64,000 bases of DNA. Source: Saprospiraceae bacterium (lineage in GTDB: Bacteria; Bacteroidota; Bacteroidia; Chitinophagales; Saprospiraceae). The stretch covers positions 186,001 through 250,000 of the forward strand of contig JADKAS010000033.1 of the NCBI GenBank assembly GCA_016715245.1, read 5' to 3'. The position numbers and the translations under genes are program-made. The notes below the pieces were generated by a model. The model did not search any database. It was given only the letters and a program-made list of their open reading frames with translations, and was not told where the DNA came from. Shown in pieces: positions 50,671-59,723 of the stretch (its first letter is position 1; the number at the start of each line of letters is the position of its first letter).

Positions 50671-50685
50671 AAAGAAATAAAAAAC

Positions 50686-50713
50686 AAAAAAGGAGTCAAA
50701 TGACTCCTTTTTG
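50686..50713 (-). terminator. Terminator of the tRNA-Pro gene
   Basis: Arms AAAAAGGAGTCA and TGACTCCTTTTT on the minus strand with a short AT loop, followed by T-rich sequence. It sits directly after the 3' end of the tRNA and separates it from the repeat-bounded unit. Confidence 0.75.
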
Positions 50714-50715
50714 TG

Positions 50716-50789
50716 TCGGAATGACTGGATTCGAACCAGCGACCCCTAGCACCCCATGCTAGTGCGCTACCAAGCTGCGCTACATTCCG
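50716..50789 (-). tRNA. tRNA-Pro (anticodon GGG)
   Basis: Folds as a complete cloverleaf on the minus strand: acceptor arms CGGAATG and CATTCCG, D-stem GCGC/GCGC, anticodon stem CTAGC/GCTAG around the loop ATGGGGT (anticodon GGG, proline CCC/CCU), and a T-arm GCTGG-TTCGAAT-CCAGT with one mismatch-type pair. CCA is not encoded. Confidence 0.93.
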
Positions 50790-50809
50790 ATCAATTTAAA
50801 CTGAGGTTG

Positions 50810-50817
50810 CAAAAATA
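50810..50817 (-). promoter_or_regulatory. -7 element of the tRNA-Pro gene
   Basis: Minus-strand TATTTTTG matches TAnnTTTG, 20 bases before the tRNA 5' end. No -33 TTTG is seen. Confidence 0.4.
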
Positions 50818-50847
50818 CAACTTTAAAAAAAAATGTAAAAATTATTT

Positions 50848-51897
50848 TTAATCATCAAGACCTGCAGCCTGTTTTTTGACCTTGGCAAGTGGATTTGCCC
50901 TATCATCCCGATACTCTTGTCTGGCCCTTACGAGGTCGATACATTTAAATACCGCATTCATAAAGGAGGATGGATCTGCCAAATTTTGCCCGGCAATATC
51001 ATAAGCTGTTCCATGGTCAGGTGACGTCCTGATAAATGAAAGCCCTGCTGTAAAATTGGTACCTTCCCCAAAAGCAATGGTTTTGAAAGGAATCAATCCC
51101 TGGTCGTGATACATAGCAAGAACCCCATCCACTTTTGACCAGGTATTATTCCCAAAAAATGCATCAGCAGGATAAGGTCCAGCCACTACCATTCCACTTT
51201 TTTTGGCTTCTATGATGGCAGGTCTGATCATCGTTTCCTCTTCATTTCCCAAAGCGCCCTCATCCCCGGCGTGTGGATTAAGGCCCAGGACTGCCAATAC
51301 AGGTTTTTCCAAACCAAAATTTTCAATTAAGGTACGGTTAAATATTTGTAATTTTTTGAGTATAAGTTCTTTGGTAATTTTTTCAGTTACTTCTTTCAGT
51401 GGAATGTGATTAGTCACCATTGCCACTTTGAGATGGTCACTGAAAAGCACCATTAAACTTTCTTTCTTTTCATCTTTGGCGGCAAGAAATTCAGTATGCC
51501 CGGGAAATTGAAAACCTGACAACTTCATTGCGTATTTGTGAATCGGTGCCGTTACTATGCCTTGAATCAAACCTGCTTTTGCATCATCTACAGCCCTGTC
51601 TAAAGCTAAACCAGCACATTTTCCTGATTCAGCCGTCGGTTTTCCCAACGTTATGTTGACATTTTCATCCCAGCAATTGATGAGATTTACTCTGCCCTTT
51701 TGGGCCTGGTCTGCATGAGAAATAACGGAAAATTGAAAATTAGTTTCCGGCACCATGTTTTTATGGTATGATAATATTTTAGAAGAACCATAAATAACCG
51801 GTGTCATCAATTTCAGCAAGGTAGGTTCAGACAAAGTTTTTATAATGATCTCTGGTCCAATTCCGTTTACGTCCCCTATAGTTATGCCAATTTTCAT
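50848..51897 (-). CDS. pdxA: 4-hydroxythreonine-4-phosphate dehydrogenase
   Basis: Catalyses the NAD-dependent oxidation and decarboxylation step of the DXP-dependent pyridoxal phosphate pathway. 349 residues, full length. Motifs: GITIGDVNGIGPEI at the N-terminus, TAPIHKYAMKLSGFQFPGHTEF (His region of the metal site), LNPHAGDEGALGNEE, and YHDQGLIPFK with TSPDHGTAYDIAG at the C-terminus. The three metal-binding histidines of the family are all visible. It has its own promoter match upstream and no close partner in the window. Confidence 0.95.
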   Translation of the reverse strand: MKIGITIGDVNGIGPEIIIKTLSEPTLLKLMTPVIYGSSKILSYHKNMVPETNFQFSVISHADQAQKGRVNLINCWDENVNITLGKPTAESGKCAGLALDRAVDDAKAGLIQGIVTAPIHKYAMKLSGFQFPGHTEFLAAKDEKKESLMVLFSDHLKVAMVTNHIPLKEVTEKITKELILKKLQIFNRTLIENFGLEKPVLAVLGLNPHAGDEGALGNEEETMIRPAIIEAKKSGMVVAGPYPADAFFGNNTWSKVDGVLAMYHDQGLIPFKTIAFGEGTNFTAGLSFIRTSPDHGTAYDIAGQNLADPSSFMNAVFKCIDLVRARQEYRDDRANPLAKVKKQAAGLDD

Positions 51898-51930
51898 GTA
51901 TTATTATTTAATATTTTTATCTTTATAAAG

Positions 51931-51938
51931 CAAAGGTA
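51931..51938 (-). promoter_or_regulatory. Candidate -7 element for pdxA
   Basis: Minus-strand TACCTTTG matches TAnnTTTG, 33 bases before the pdxA start. No -33 TTTG at the right distance. Confidence 0.4.
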
Positions 51939-52071
51939 CATATAAATAAAAAATTAAATACTATGTGAGTAAAAAAGTGTGCTTACAATAGATTTAGGTG
52001 CTGTACGCGGCAGATCAAATTAGCCGGGTCTCAATGACAATATCAATATGACAAAAATATATTTTTTAATA

Positions 52072-52103
52072 TTTGCTAAATATCAATCATTTAATTATAT
52101 TTG
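52072..52103 (+). promoter_or_regulatory. Promoter of the small membrane protein gene
   Basis: TTTG (52072-52075), 20 bases, TATATTTG (52096-52103): a complete match to the Bacteroidota promoter. The start codon is 93 bases downstream, leaving a long leader. Confidence 0.65.
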
Positions 52104-52196
52104 TATCAAATAGTACAAATTTAATAAGGACTAATTTCATTTACAAGCAATATTATGGTAAAAATCATTTTTTATTAATCATTAAATCAAAACATT

Positions 52197-52730
52197 ATGC
52201 AAAAATTAATCATTGGTTCTTTGGTAGGAGGAATTTTACTTTTTTTCTGGCAGTTTTTATCATGGGGTGTATTGGATCTACACAGGCCTACGTCTCAACA
52301 TACTGTCAATCAGGACAGTATCCTGACCTGTCTGGCAAAAAATATTGAACCTGGATTTTATTTTATACCCAATACTCCATCGGGTGTTTCATCGGAGGAA
52401 CAACAAAAATTTATGGAATCTCAGGCAGGCAAACCCTGGGCACAAGTTTATTATCACAAGTCCTTCAATACTTCCATGTCCGGAAATATGATTCGCGGTT
52501 TACTTGTAAATATTGTTACCATTTTTTTACTTTGTTGGATTCTTTTACAATGTAAAGAAAGAAATTTAAAAGACACTGTTTTATTATCCTTTTCAATTGG
52601 CCTTATCGGTTACCTTACAGGCACTTACACTAATTCCATATGGTTTGAATTCCCTACGATGGCCGATCTTATCGACACAGTTGTCGGCTTTGGTCTTGTA
52701 GGTCTGTGGCTTGGTTATTATCTGAAATAA
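52197..52730 (+). CDS. Membrane protein of unknown function
   Basis: A 177-residue protein with one N-terminal helix (IIGSLVGGILLFFWQFLSWG), a ~75-residue extracytoplasmic loop ending near KPWAQVYYHKSF, and three further helices in the C-terminal half. The loop holds PGFYFIPNTPSG. It looks like a conserved Bacteroidota hypothetical, but I cannot name a family. It is transcribed alone from a well-formed promoter and ends in a strong hairpin. Confidence 0.75.
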   Translation: MQKLIIGSLVGGILLFFWQFLSWGVLDLHRPTSQHTVNQDSILTCLAKNIEPGFYFIPNTPSGVSSEEQQKFMESQAGKPWAQVYYHKSFNTSMSGNMIRGLLVNIVTIFLLCWILLQCKERNLKDTVLLSFSIGLIGYLTGTYTNSIWFEFPTMADLIDTVVGFGLVGLWLGYYLK

Positions 52731-52743
52731 TTCAAGTGAATAC

Positions 52744-52785
52744 GAAGACGTATATTTGATATTATATGAGTATACGTCTTCTTTT
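52744..52785 (+). terminator. Hairpin terminator
   Basis: Perfect 11-base arms GAAGACGTATA (52744-52754) and TATACGTCTTC (52771-52781), then TTTT. It lies between two convergent genes and may stop transcription from both sides. Confidence 0.75.
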
Positions 52786-52804
52786 AAAAACAATCCGTTA
52801 AAAA

Positions 52805-55044
52805 TTACTTTACATCATATCTGAATCCGACAAATCCTCTAATTCCCTGTAAGGAAGCATAGCTATAAGAAGGATCGAAAGTGTACCCGTTGGGATTATC
52901 AACTTCAATATTTTTATCAAAGGGATCAAATGGCCGCATAATTGGATTTGCGGGGATAAAATTTAAAAGGTTTTTTACTCCAAAATACAATTCCCAGCCT
53001 TTTTAAAGGTTTTGGTAACCTGAATATTCTGAAGACTGTACCATGGAGAATGGTCTGGACGGAAATCATTTTCCTGAATCGGAAGTAACATCGGGCCAAT
53101 AAGATTGGCTGTATAATCAACAGATATATTGTATTTCGAAAAAACATAACTTATCATACCGTTTCCAGTAAAAAGTGGAGTCAATGCCTGCCTTGATTTT
53201 TCTGTTTTTCCTGTTAAAACATTTTTTTCTTTAACGAAAATATCGGTGTAGGTTCCTGCCAGAGTCATTTTCCAGCCCGTTTCGAAATTAAATTCACTAC
53301 TAAGAGAAAATCCTCTGTTGATACTATACCCTTCCAGATTTTCAAAATAAATTTTATCAACTTCCTTAAAATAATCAGCAATAATTTTATTGGTAAAATA
53401 ATTGTAAAAAACACTTGCATCAAGAGTCACAAATCCGAAGGATGGAAAAAATCTTGTCACATGATTAATGTTTGCATTATAAGATTTTTCGGGTTTCAGA
53501 TCTTCGGCAATGACAGTTTCTCTTGCACCTGATAAAGCTGAGTGATCTTCACTGAAAACATTAGCAACCCTGAAACCATTACCGACTCCAAATCGGAAAG
53601 TATTATTTTCATTGACTGCCCATTTATAACTTAATCTTGGAGTAAAAATATTTCCATGAATATTGTGGTGATCATATCTTATCCCCATTAATAGGGTTTG
53701 TTTTTTTGTAAAACTGTATTCATCCTGAAAAAATATTCCCGGAAGGAAAACCCTGTCCGGTTTGTTAATCAAAATATTTTGTGCGTCAGCCGTGATGGGT
53801 GTATTATCATCAAACCAGGTAAACCTAAGGGCCACACCTGACAATAATTCATGTTTTTTCCAGTTTTTATCCCAAAGAAATTGGCCGAACCCAACATGTT
53901 GTTTGGCATTGTAAGATGTATTTCCGTACACGGAATTCTGGTCGTGAAAATTATAGGAATAGGAAAAACTTATATTTTCATTTACCGGCAAAGGATATTT
54001 ACCGATAAGTTCAAATCTTTTCGTATAAATACTTTCTCCGTATAAACTGTCCCCGCCCCGGAATGATTTATTCCAGGAAAGTTCACCTCCCCACCTGTCT
54101 TCCCAGACATATCTCAGCGCAAGAGTAGAGATTTTATCCTTTTTAATTTTATACTCCCATTTATTAAACAAAGACACTCTTTTCTGCAAGGTGACATCGG
54201 TAAAATTATCGTTATTCAGGTCCCATTTCCGGTCAAAATAAAAAACATTGGCACTCAACAGACTACTCCATTTATTTTTAGTATATTTAGTACCCAAATC
54301 CAGATTGACATCTCCATAATGGGAAGTCTGAACATCGAAAGAAAACCGTGGAGCAAGCAACGCACTTTTAGTGATGACATTTATAAGACCTCCAACTGCC
54401 TCAGAACCATATAAGGTGGAAGCCGGACCTTTCACTACTTCCATTCTTTGTACCATTCCGTTCGGAATTCCCATAAGACCATAAACAGATGACAAAGCTG
54501 ACACTATTGGCATTCCGTCTATCAAAATCATGGTATAGGGTCCTTCCATTCCATTTATATGAATATCTCCGGTATTACAAACATTACAATTAACCTGTGG
54601 CCGGACTCCGTTTACATTTTCCATCGCAAAAAATATGTTTGGAGTAGGATTCCTTTTGAAAAACTGCGGTGTGTATACTTCTATCGGGATAGCGCTGTTC
54701 ATTTTGGAAACTTCCTTCATAGTACCTGATATGACCACTTCGTCCAGTATGGCAGTAGAATTATCCAATACTATTTCCAACCGGTTTACTGTCTGCCAGA
54801 AAACTTTTTTATCAGTGTATCCCAGATACGATGCTGTCACATTTCCTGACCTGAGTTTTGTATTTATAATAAAGTCGCCATTTTCATCCGCCAGCACGGT
54901 TTGTTTATCTTCTTCTAGTGTAACGGTGGCATAAGGCAGAGACTCACCGGAGTTATCTTTTACAATACCTTTTATTTGTCCTGATGATTTTGTCGTAATA
55001 CCCAGAAAAAAAATAAGTAGTACAACTACATGTTGAGGTTTCAA
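52805..55044 (-). CDS. TonB-dependent outer-membrane receptor with cysteine pair in the plug (one frameshift)
   Basis: About 746 residues after repair. Signal peptide, a carboxypeptidase-regulatory-like domain (GQIKGIVKDNSGESLPYATV), the plug with a conserved-looking VNCNVCNTGDIHINGMEG segment and VKGPASTLYGSEAVGGLINVI, then the barrel. Frame is lost near 52990: KTFKKAG in the first frame continues as ELYFGVKNLLNFIPANP in the second, ending FVGFRYDVK at 52805. The overall look is that of siderophore- or cobalamin-type receptors, but the C-x-x-C in the plug suggests metal or metal-chelate binding (inference). It appears to stand alone. Confidence 0.85.
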
Positions 55045-55123
55045 ATCTGATTGTTTTAATTTTGATTTAATCTAAACAAGTATCTAAACCTTTTGGTTTA
55101 AACACTTTTTTAAAACTGAATAA

Positions 55124-57595
55124 TCAGCCTTTAATATAAACTCTTTTTACTCTGGGCGCAATGCGGGTCAATATTTCGTAAGGAATGGTTTTACATGCTT
55201 CTGCCAGTTTTTCAACCGGAACATGTTTGCCAAAAATTTCCACTTCGTCCCCTACCTGAATATCCATGTTGTTCCCAATATCAACAATTGTCAGATCCAT
55301 ATTGACATTTCCAACAACAGGATACAAGTTCTGCCCTATTTTAATGGAAAAATTTCCATTGCCCGCCATTCTCATCAAACCATCTGCATATCCAATATTT
55401 ATAATAGCTATTCGGCCATCCTGAAGGACACTTCCTCTCCGGTTGTAGCCAATCCTGTCGGATTTTTTTACATTTTTAATCTGGAGGATTCTGGCTTTCA
55501 ATGTATGTACTTTTTCCAGCTTTCCGGCAAAACTATTGCTGACATCTATACCATACAGTCCTAGACCGATTCTTACAAAATCAAAATGGTATTCCGGAAA
55601 ACGCAAAATTCCGGCTGTATTAAGAACATGTTTTTTTGGTTTGTAGGAAAGTCCTTTCGATAGTACATCATACATCTCCAGATAAGATTTCACCTGTTCG
55701 TGTGTGTATTTATCGTGTTCCGGCATTTCAGAGGAAACAAGATGGGTAAAAACAGATGCAATGGTAATATTGACCGGCCACTGTGAAATAATCTTTTTTG
55801 CCTCTGAAATATCCTCCGGTAACAATCCGAGACGGAACATTCCTGTGTCCAGTTTCAGGTGAATCTTAAGGCTCTTTTCTCCTTCAAAAGTCTGTAATTT
55901 ATTCATAAAATCAAGAGAATATACTTCAGGTTCCAGATCCCATCGCATACAATCCTGCCATTGTTCTGCCGAAGAATTGAGTACCATTACAGGTGTGGTA
56001 ATACCTTTTTGCCTGAGGTCAACTCCTTCATCTACATAAGCAACGGCTATATAATCAATTTTTGAATGTTCCAGAAAAGTTGCCAGTTCATGACTGCCAC
56101 TGCCATAGGCTGAAGCCTTTATGACAGCAATTTTACCTGTCTGGGGTGCAAGACTTGATGAATAAAACCTGAGATTGTGTCCGACGGCCTGAAGGTCTGT
56201 TTCCAGTACTGCTTCATGCCTTTTTTGTGAAAATACATTGGACAATCTCTCAAGTCCGTACTTTCGGCTTCCTTTCACCAGGACAGCAGCATCGTGAATG
56301 GAAATTTTTTCAATTGAGTTTAATACCTCCTCTGTTGTTTCATAATAGAAAAACTGTACATTTCCGTGTAAATATTTATTTAATGTTTGTATTTCTTTTC
56401 CTATGGCATGTATTTCGCTTACGTGTGCATCTGTCAGGAGATTGGCTATCCTTTGCATCAAAACTTTTGTCTCCAGCCCCGTCTGTTCAAAGGAGGTGAG
56501 GAAAACCATTTTTTTCCTGTTTTGTGCATTTTGCCCCAAAAACTCAAGAGCTATAGTAAAGGATTGAATATCTGCGTTATATGTATCATTGATAAGAATA
56601 CTGTTTTGTTCTCCCTGTTTCAGTTCAAGTCTCATGTCAAGATTGTGCAACAACCTTATATTTTTTTGGATTTCTTCAGTAGAATAGTCCAGATATAAAA
56701 GGAGTGTCACACATGATAAAACATTTTGTAATGAAGCTTCATTATTAAAAGGCAATTCAAGTGAAAAAGGAATTTTATCTTTTTCAAGAAATAAAACACT
56801 TTTATTTTCCTTTTTTTCAGTTCCTGTCCACTTAAGAAAATTCCCTTCTCTTCCCCAAGAAATCTTCTTTTTATCAGGATATATTTTTTCCATCCTTTCT
56901 GAAATAAGCCCATCGTCTGCGGGAAATATAATGGCTTTACAACCCCTGAACAATTTCATTTTTTCTTCCAGTTTCTGAATCATACTTTGAAAACCGGAAG
57001 CATGAGCTTCACCTATATTGGTCAAAATACCTATTTCTGGTTGTATCATATTTGCAAGAGAATCCATTTCCCCATTTTTGGAAATGCCCGCCTCAAATAT
57101 TCCCGTGTCATAACTTTCACCAATAAGCCATAGAGAAAGAGGAACACCGGTTTGAGAATTGTATGATTTCGGACTACGTACCACCCTGTTCTGTGTCAGC
57201 ATCATGCCTAACCATTCTTTAACAGTAGTTTTTCCGTTGCTCCCGGTTATTCCGATGCACAATAAATTTTTGAAAGACTTTCTGTGAAATGCAGCGAGTT
57301 TTTGCAATGCTGTCAGTGAGTTTTTTACAAAGATGACATTACAATCTTTGAAATATTCTTTGTTTTCGTAATCAGTTTCAACGACAAAATTTCGCACACC
57401 TTTGTGGTATACTTCCGATATAAAATCATGTCCGTCATGTTGGTCGCCCTTTAAAGCAAAATACAAAGTTTCTTTTGGAGAAAAAACATGACGGGAATCC
57501 AGGCATAACCAAGTTATTTCCGAAAATTCCGGATTCTTTAAATTGCATTTTTCTGATCCAATGGCAGAAATGATATGCTGTATTGAGTATACCAT
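55124..57595 (-). CDS. Bifunctional MurF / alanine racemase
   Basis: An 823-residue fusion making cell-wall precursors. Residues 1 to about 450 are MurF, which adds D-Ala-D-Ala to UDP-MurNAc-tripeptide: P-loop GITGSNGKTTVKEWL, NEASLQNVLSCV and INDTYNADIQS (as family NDxYNANP). From about 455 the alanine racemase begins: PLP lysine in AVIKASAYGSGSHEL, the catalytic tyrosine side in RIGYNRRG, and the C-terminal DLTIVDIG region. The fused form is characteristic of Bacteroidota. The start overlaps the purD stop by one base (57595), so the two are likely co-translated. Confidence 0.95.
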   Translation of the reverse strand: MVYSIQHIISAIGSEKCNLKNPEFSEITWLCLDSRHVFSPKETLYFALKGDQHDGHDFISEVYHKGVRNFVVETDYENKEYFKDCNVIFVKNSLTALQKLAAFHRKSFKNLLCIGITGSNGKTTVKEWLGMMLTQNRVVRSPKSYNSQTGVPLSLWLIGESYDTGIFEAGISKNGEMDSLANMIQPEIGILTNIGEAHASGFQSMIQKLEEKMKLFRGCKAIIFPADDGLISERMEKIYPDKKKISWGREGNFLKWTGTEKKENKSVLFLEKDKIPFSLELPFNNEASLQNVLSCVTLLLYLDYSTEEIQKNIRLLHNLDMRLELKQGEQNSILINDTYNADIQSFTIALEFLGQNAQNRKKMVFLTSFEQTGLETKVLMQRIANLLTDAHVSEIHAIGKEIQTLNKYLHGNVQFFYYETTEEVLNSIEKISIHDAAVLVKGSRKYGLERLSNVFSQKRHEAVLETDLQAVGHNLRFYSSSLAPQTGKIAVIKASAYGSGSHELATFLEHSKIDYIAVAYVDEGVDLRQKGITTPVMVLNSSAEQWQDCMRWDLEPEVYSLDFMNKLQTFEGEKSLKIHLKLDTGMFRLGLLPEDISEAKKIISQWPVNITIASVFTHLVSSEMPEHDKYTHEQVKSYLEMYDVLSKGLSYKPKKHVLNTAGILRFPEYHFDFVRIGLGLYGIDVSNSFAGKLEKVHTLKARILQIKNVKKSDRIGYNRRGSVLQDGRIAIINIGYADGLMRMAGNGNFSIKIGQNLYPVVGNVNMDLTIVDIGNNMDIQVGDEVEIFGKHVPVEKLAEACKTIPYEILTRIAPRVKRVYIKG

Positions 57596-58869
57596 TATTT
57601 TTCTTTTAGGTCAACACCTATATCACGGCGAAAATATTTACCATCAAAATGAATTTTTTCAGCTGTTCCGATGGAAGCCTTTAATGCTTGGTCCATCGTA
57701 GGTGCAAGGCTGGTAACTGCAAGTACCCTCCCACCTTCAGTCTTTAAGAGCCCTTCGGATTTTTTGGTTCCTGCGTGAAATATAGTTCCCTCACTATGGT
57801 CAGATAAAGATATTTTTTTACCTTTTTCATAGTCCCCGGGATACCCACCGGAAACCAGCATAACAGTGGTCGCATATCCAGGAATTTCCTGGCAAATATG
57901 AGTTTCCAGACTATTGTCGAATAAAGACAAAAATAAAGACAGCAAGTCCTCATCCAAACGCGGAAGCACTACTTCCGTTTCAGGGTCACCCATTCTGCAG
58001 TTGTATTCAATTACATATGGTTTTCCTTTGACAAGGATCAGACCAAAAAAAACAAATCCCTTGTAAGACATCTTTTCAAGGCCGATTCCTTGAATAGTGG
58101 GATCAATGATGGATTTTATTACATCATCAAGCAATTCATCAGTAACAAAAGGAACAGGCGAAACAGCACCCATGCCGCCTGTATTCAGTCCTGTATCACC
58201 TTCACCGATTCGTTTGTAATCCTTAGCCTGGGGTAGCAAGGCATAGTTTCTTCCATCAGTTAGTGCAAATACGGAAAATTCAATACCATCCAGGAATTCT
58301 TCTATTACCACTTTTGAAGAGGCGTCGCCAAATTTTCCGGACAACATAAGGCTTAGTTCTTCTTTTGCTTCAGACAGTTCATTTAAAATAAGTACACCCT
58401 TGCCTGCAGCCAGGCCATCGGCTTTTAATACATAAGGAGGGCTGAGTTTATCCAAAAAGTGATACCCTTCTTCTATATTTCCTGATGAAACTTCAAGATA
58501 GCCGGCTGTGGGTATATTGTATTTTTGCATAAATTTTTTTGCAAAAGCTTTACTGCCTTCAAGTTGAGCAGCAAATGCATCAGGGCCAACCACCTTAATA
58601 TGCTTTAGTTTTTCCGACCGGAAATAGTCCACTATACCTTCCACAAGAGGGGCTTCCGGTCCTACGACGACGATGTCCACTTTATTTCCAAGCACAAATT
58701 GAGCAACTGATTCAAAATTTTTAATATCGAGAACTACATTTTCGGCAAAGTCATCTGTCCCTCCGTTACCGGGTGCGACAAAGATTTTTTGGCACAAAGG
58801 ACTTTTATGCAATGAATGAATGAAGGCGTGCTCTCTTCCGCCACTGCCCAAAATCAGAATTGTATACAT
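57595..58869 (-). CDS. purD: Phosphoribosylamine-glycine ligase
   Basis: Catalyses the second step of purine synthesis: phosphoribosylamine + glycine + ATP to GAR. A 424-residue ATP-grasp enzyme, full length. The N-domain starts MYTILILGSGGREHAFIHSL; the ATP-grasp part has VLKADGLAAGKGVLIL and EEFLDGIEFSVFALTDG; the family signature GDTGLNTGGMGAVSP and RMGDPETEVVLPRL are present. It leads directly into murF-alr with a one-base overlap. Confidence 0.96.
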   Translation of the reverse strand: MYTILILGSGGREHAFIHSLHKSPLCQKIFVAPGNGGTDDFAENVVLDIKNFESVAQFVLGNKVDIVVVGPEAPLVEGIVDYFRSEKLKHIKVVGPDAFAAQLEGSKAFAKKFMQKYNIPTAGYLEVSSGNIEEGYHFLDKLSPPYVLKADGLAAGKGVLILNELSEAKEELSLMLSGKFGDASSKVVIEEFLDGIEFSVFALTDGRNYALLPQAKDYKRIGEGDTGLNTGGMGAVSPVPFVTDELLDDVIKSIIDPTIQGIGLEKMSYKGFVFFGLILVKGKPYVIEYNCRMGDPETEVVLPRLDEDLLSLFLSLFDNSLETHICQEIPGYATTVMLVSGGYPGDYEKGKKISLSDHSEGTIFHAGTKKSEGLLKTEGGRVLAVTSLAPTMDQALKASIGTAEKIHFDGKYFRRDIGVDLKEK

Positions 58870-59013
58870 ATTTTATAAGCTATAAATGAAATTTTTGTTT
58901 TACCACATTTCCCGGCAAAATCGAACCTCTCCGGATTAAATATGCAGATATCAAAATTCATTTGGTAATAAAGCAACAAAGGTAAAAGAAAACATGCATT
59001 TGTTAAAATATCT

Positions 59014-59484
59014 TTACAGTCTGGTGGCATGACGACTTATCAAATAGATATTTTTTCCTTCAAAGACATATACTTCCGTATAATAAAGGTTGATTTCAAG
59101 AGGTTTATTGTCCAGACTTACTTTAAACAAGCCTTTTCCTGTTACAATTCCAGTATTTCCAAAAATCCGGGTTTCGTTTTCATTAACGGTAATATCATGG
59201 TAAGTAAGTTTTTCTGACGACAGATTGTTCAACACCTCTTCCCTGGTTTCTTTCCATCCATTTGAATGAATATAAAATACATCTTTATGAAGAATCTCAG
59301 AAAGAGAATCTATATTTCTGTTTTTCATCCATCTGAATTTATCAATATGCAGACTATGTATAATTTTTATTTTTTCATGATCCTGGCCGTATTTTCCATT
59401 TTTTTTGTAATCGGGTGAAAGCACAGCACAGCCGTTAAAAAGAAAAATGAATACTATCAGAAATGACAATTTTTGAAATAACAT
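59014..59484 (-). CDS. NTF2-like (DUF4440/SnoaL-type) lipoprotein
   Basis: A 156-residue lipoprotein (lipobox LFNGCAV). The mature part is a small cone-shaped NTF2-like domain: HIDKFRWMKNRNIDSLSEILHKDVFYIHSNGW, then the strands TVNENETRIFGNTGIVTGKG and a C-terminal EVYVFEGKNIYLISRHATRL. Such proteins range from enzymes to binding proteins; no function is evident here. It is divergent from hppA. Confidence 0.75.
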   Translation of the reverse strand: MLFQKLSFLIVFIFLFNGCAVLSPDYKKNGKYGQDHEKIKIIHSLHIDKFRWMKNRNIDSLSEILHKDVFYIHSNGWKETREEVLNNLSSEKLTYHDITVNENETRIFGNTGIVTGKGLFKVSLDNKPLEINLYYTEVYVFEGKNIYLISRHATRL

Positions 59485-59639
59485 AATTCTCTTGAATTTT
59501 ATGACATCACAAGATTAGAAAAAAATTGGGATACTCCCACTCTATCTTTATTGAAACTTTTTCAATTCCACAACAAGTTAGGACACTTTTTATTAAAAAA
59601 TTAAATTTAAGAATAATCTATAAAATCACTGCTTATATT

Positions 59640-59671
59640 TTTGTCTTATTGCATAATAAAATATACCTTTG
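59640..59671 (+). promoter_or_regulatory. Promoter of hppA
   Basis: TTTG (59640-59643), 20 bases, TACCTTTG (59664-59671): both elements exact. The start codon at 59724 follows after 52 bases, which excludes the earlier in-frame ATG at 59526. Confidence 0.75.
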
Positions 59672-59723
59672 CGCCTTTTTAAACGACTTTTTATTATTTT
59701 CAAAACAAAATTTAATAACTAAA

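Noticed and set aside
50385..50699. Minus-strand frame of about 104 codons across the right repeat cluster
   Set aside because: Its sequence is a translation of the short repeats and the antisense of the four-helix-bundle gene, with no family features.
59526..59723. N-terminal extension of the pyrophosphatase from an earlier ATG
   Set aside because: A complete promoter lies inside it at 59640-59671, and family members begin at the ATG at 59724.
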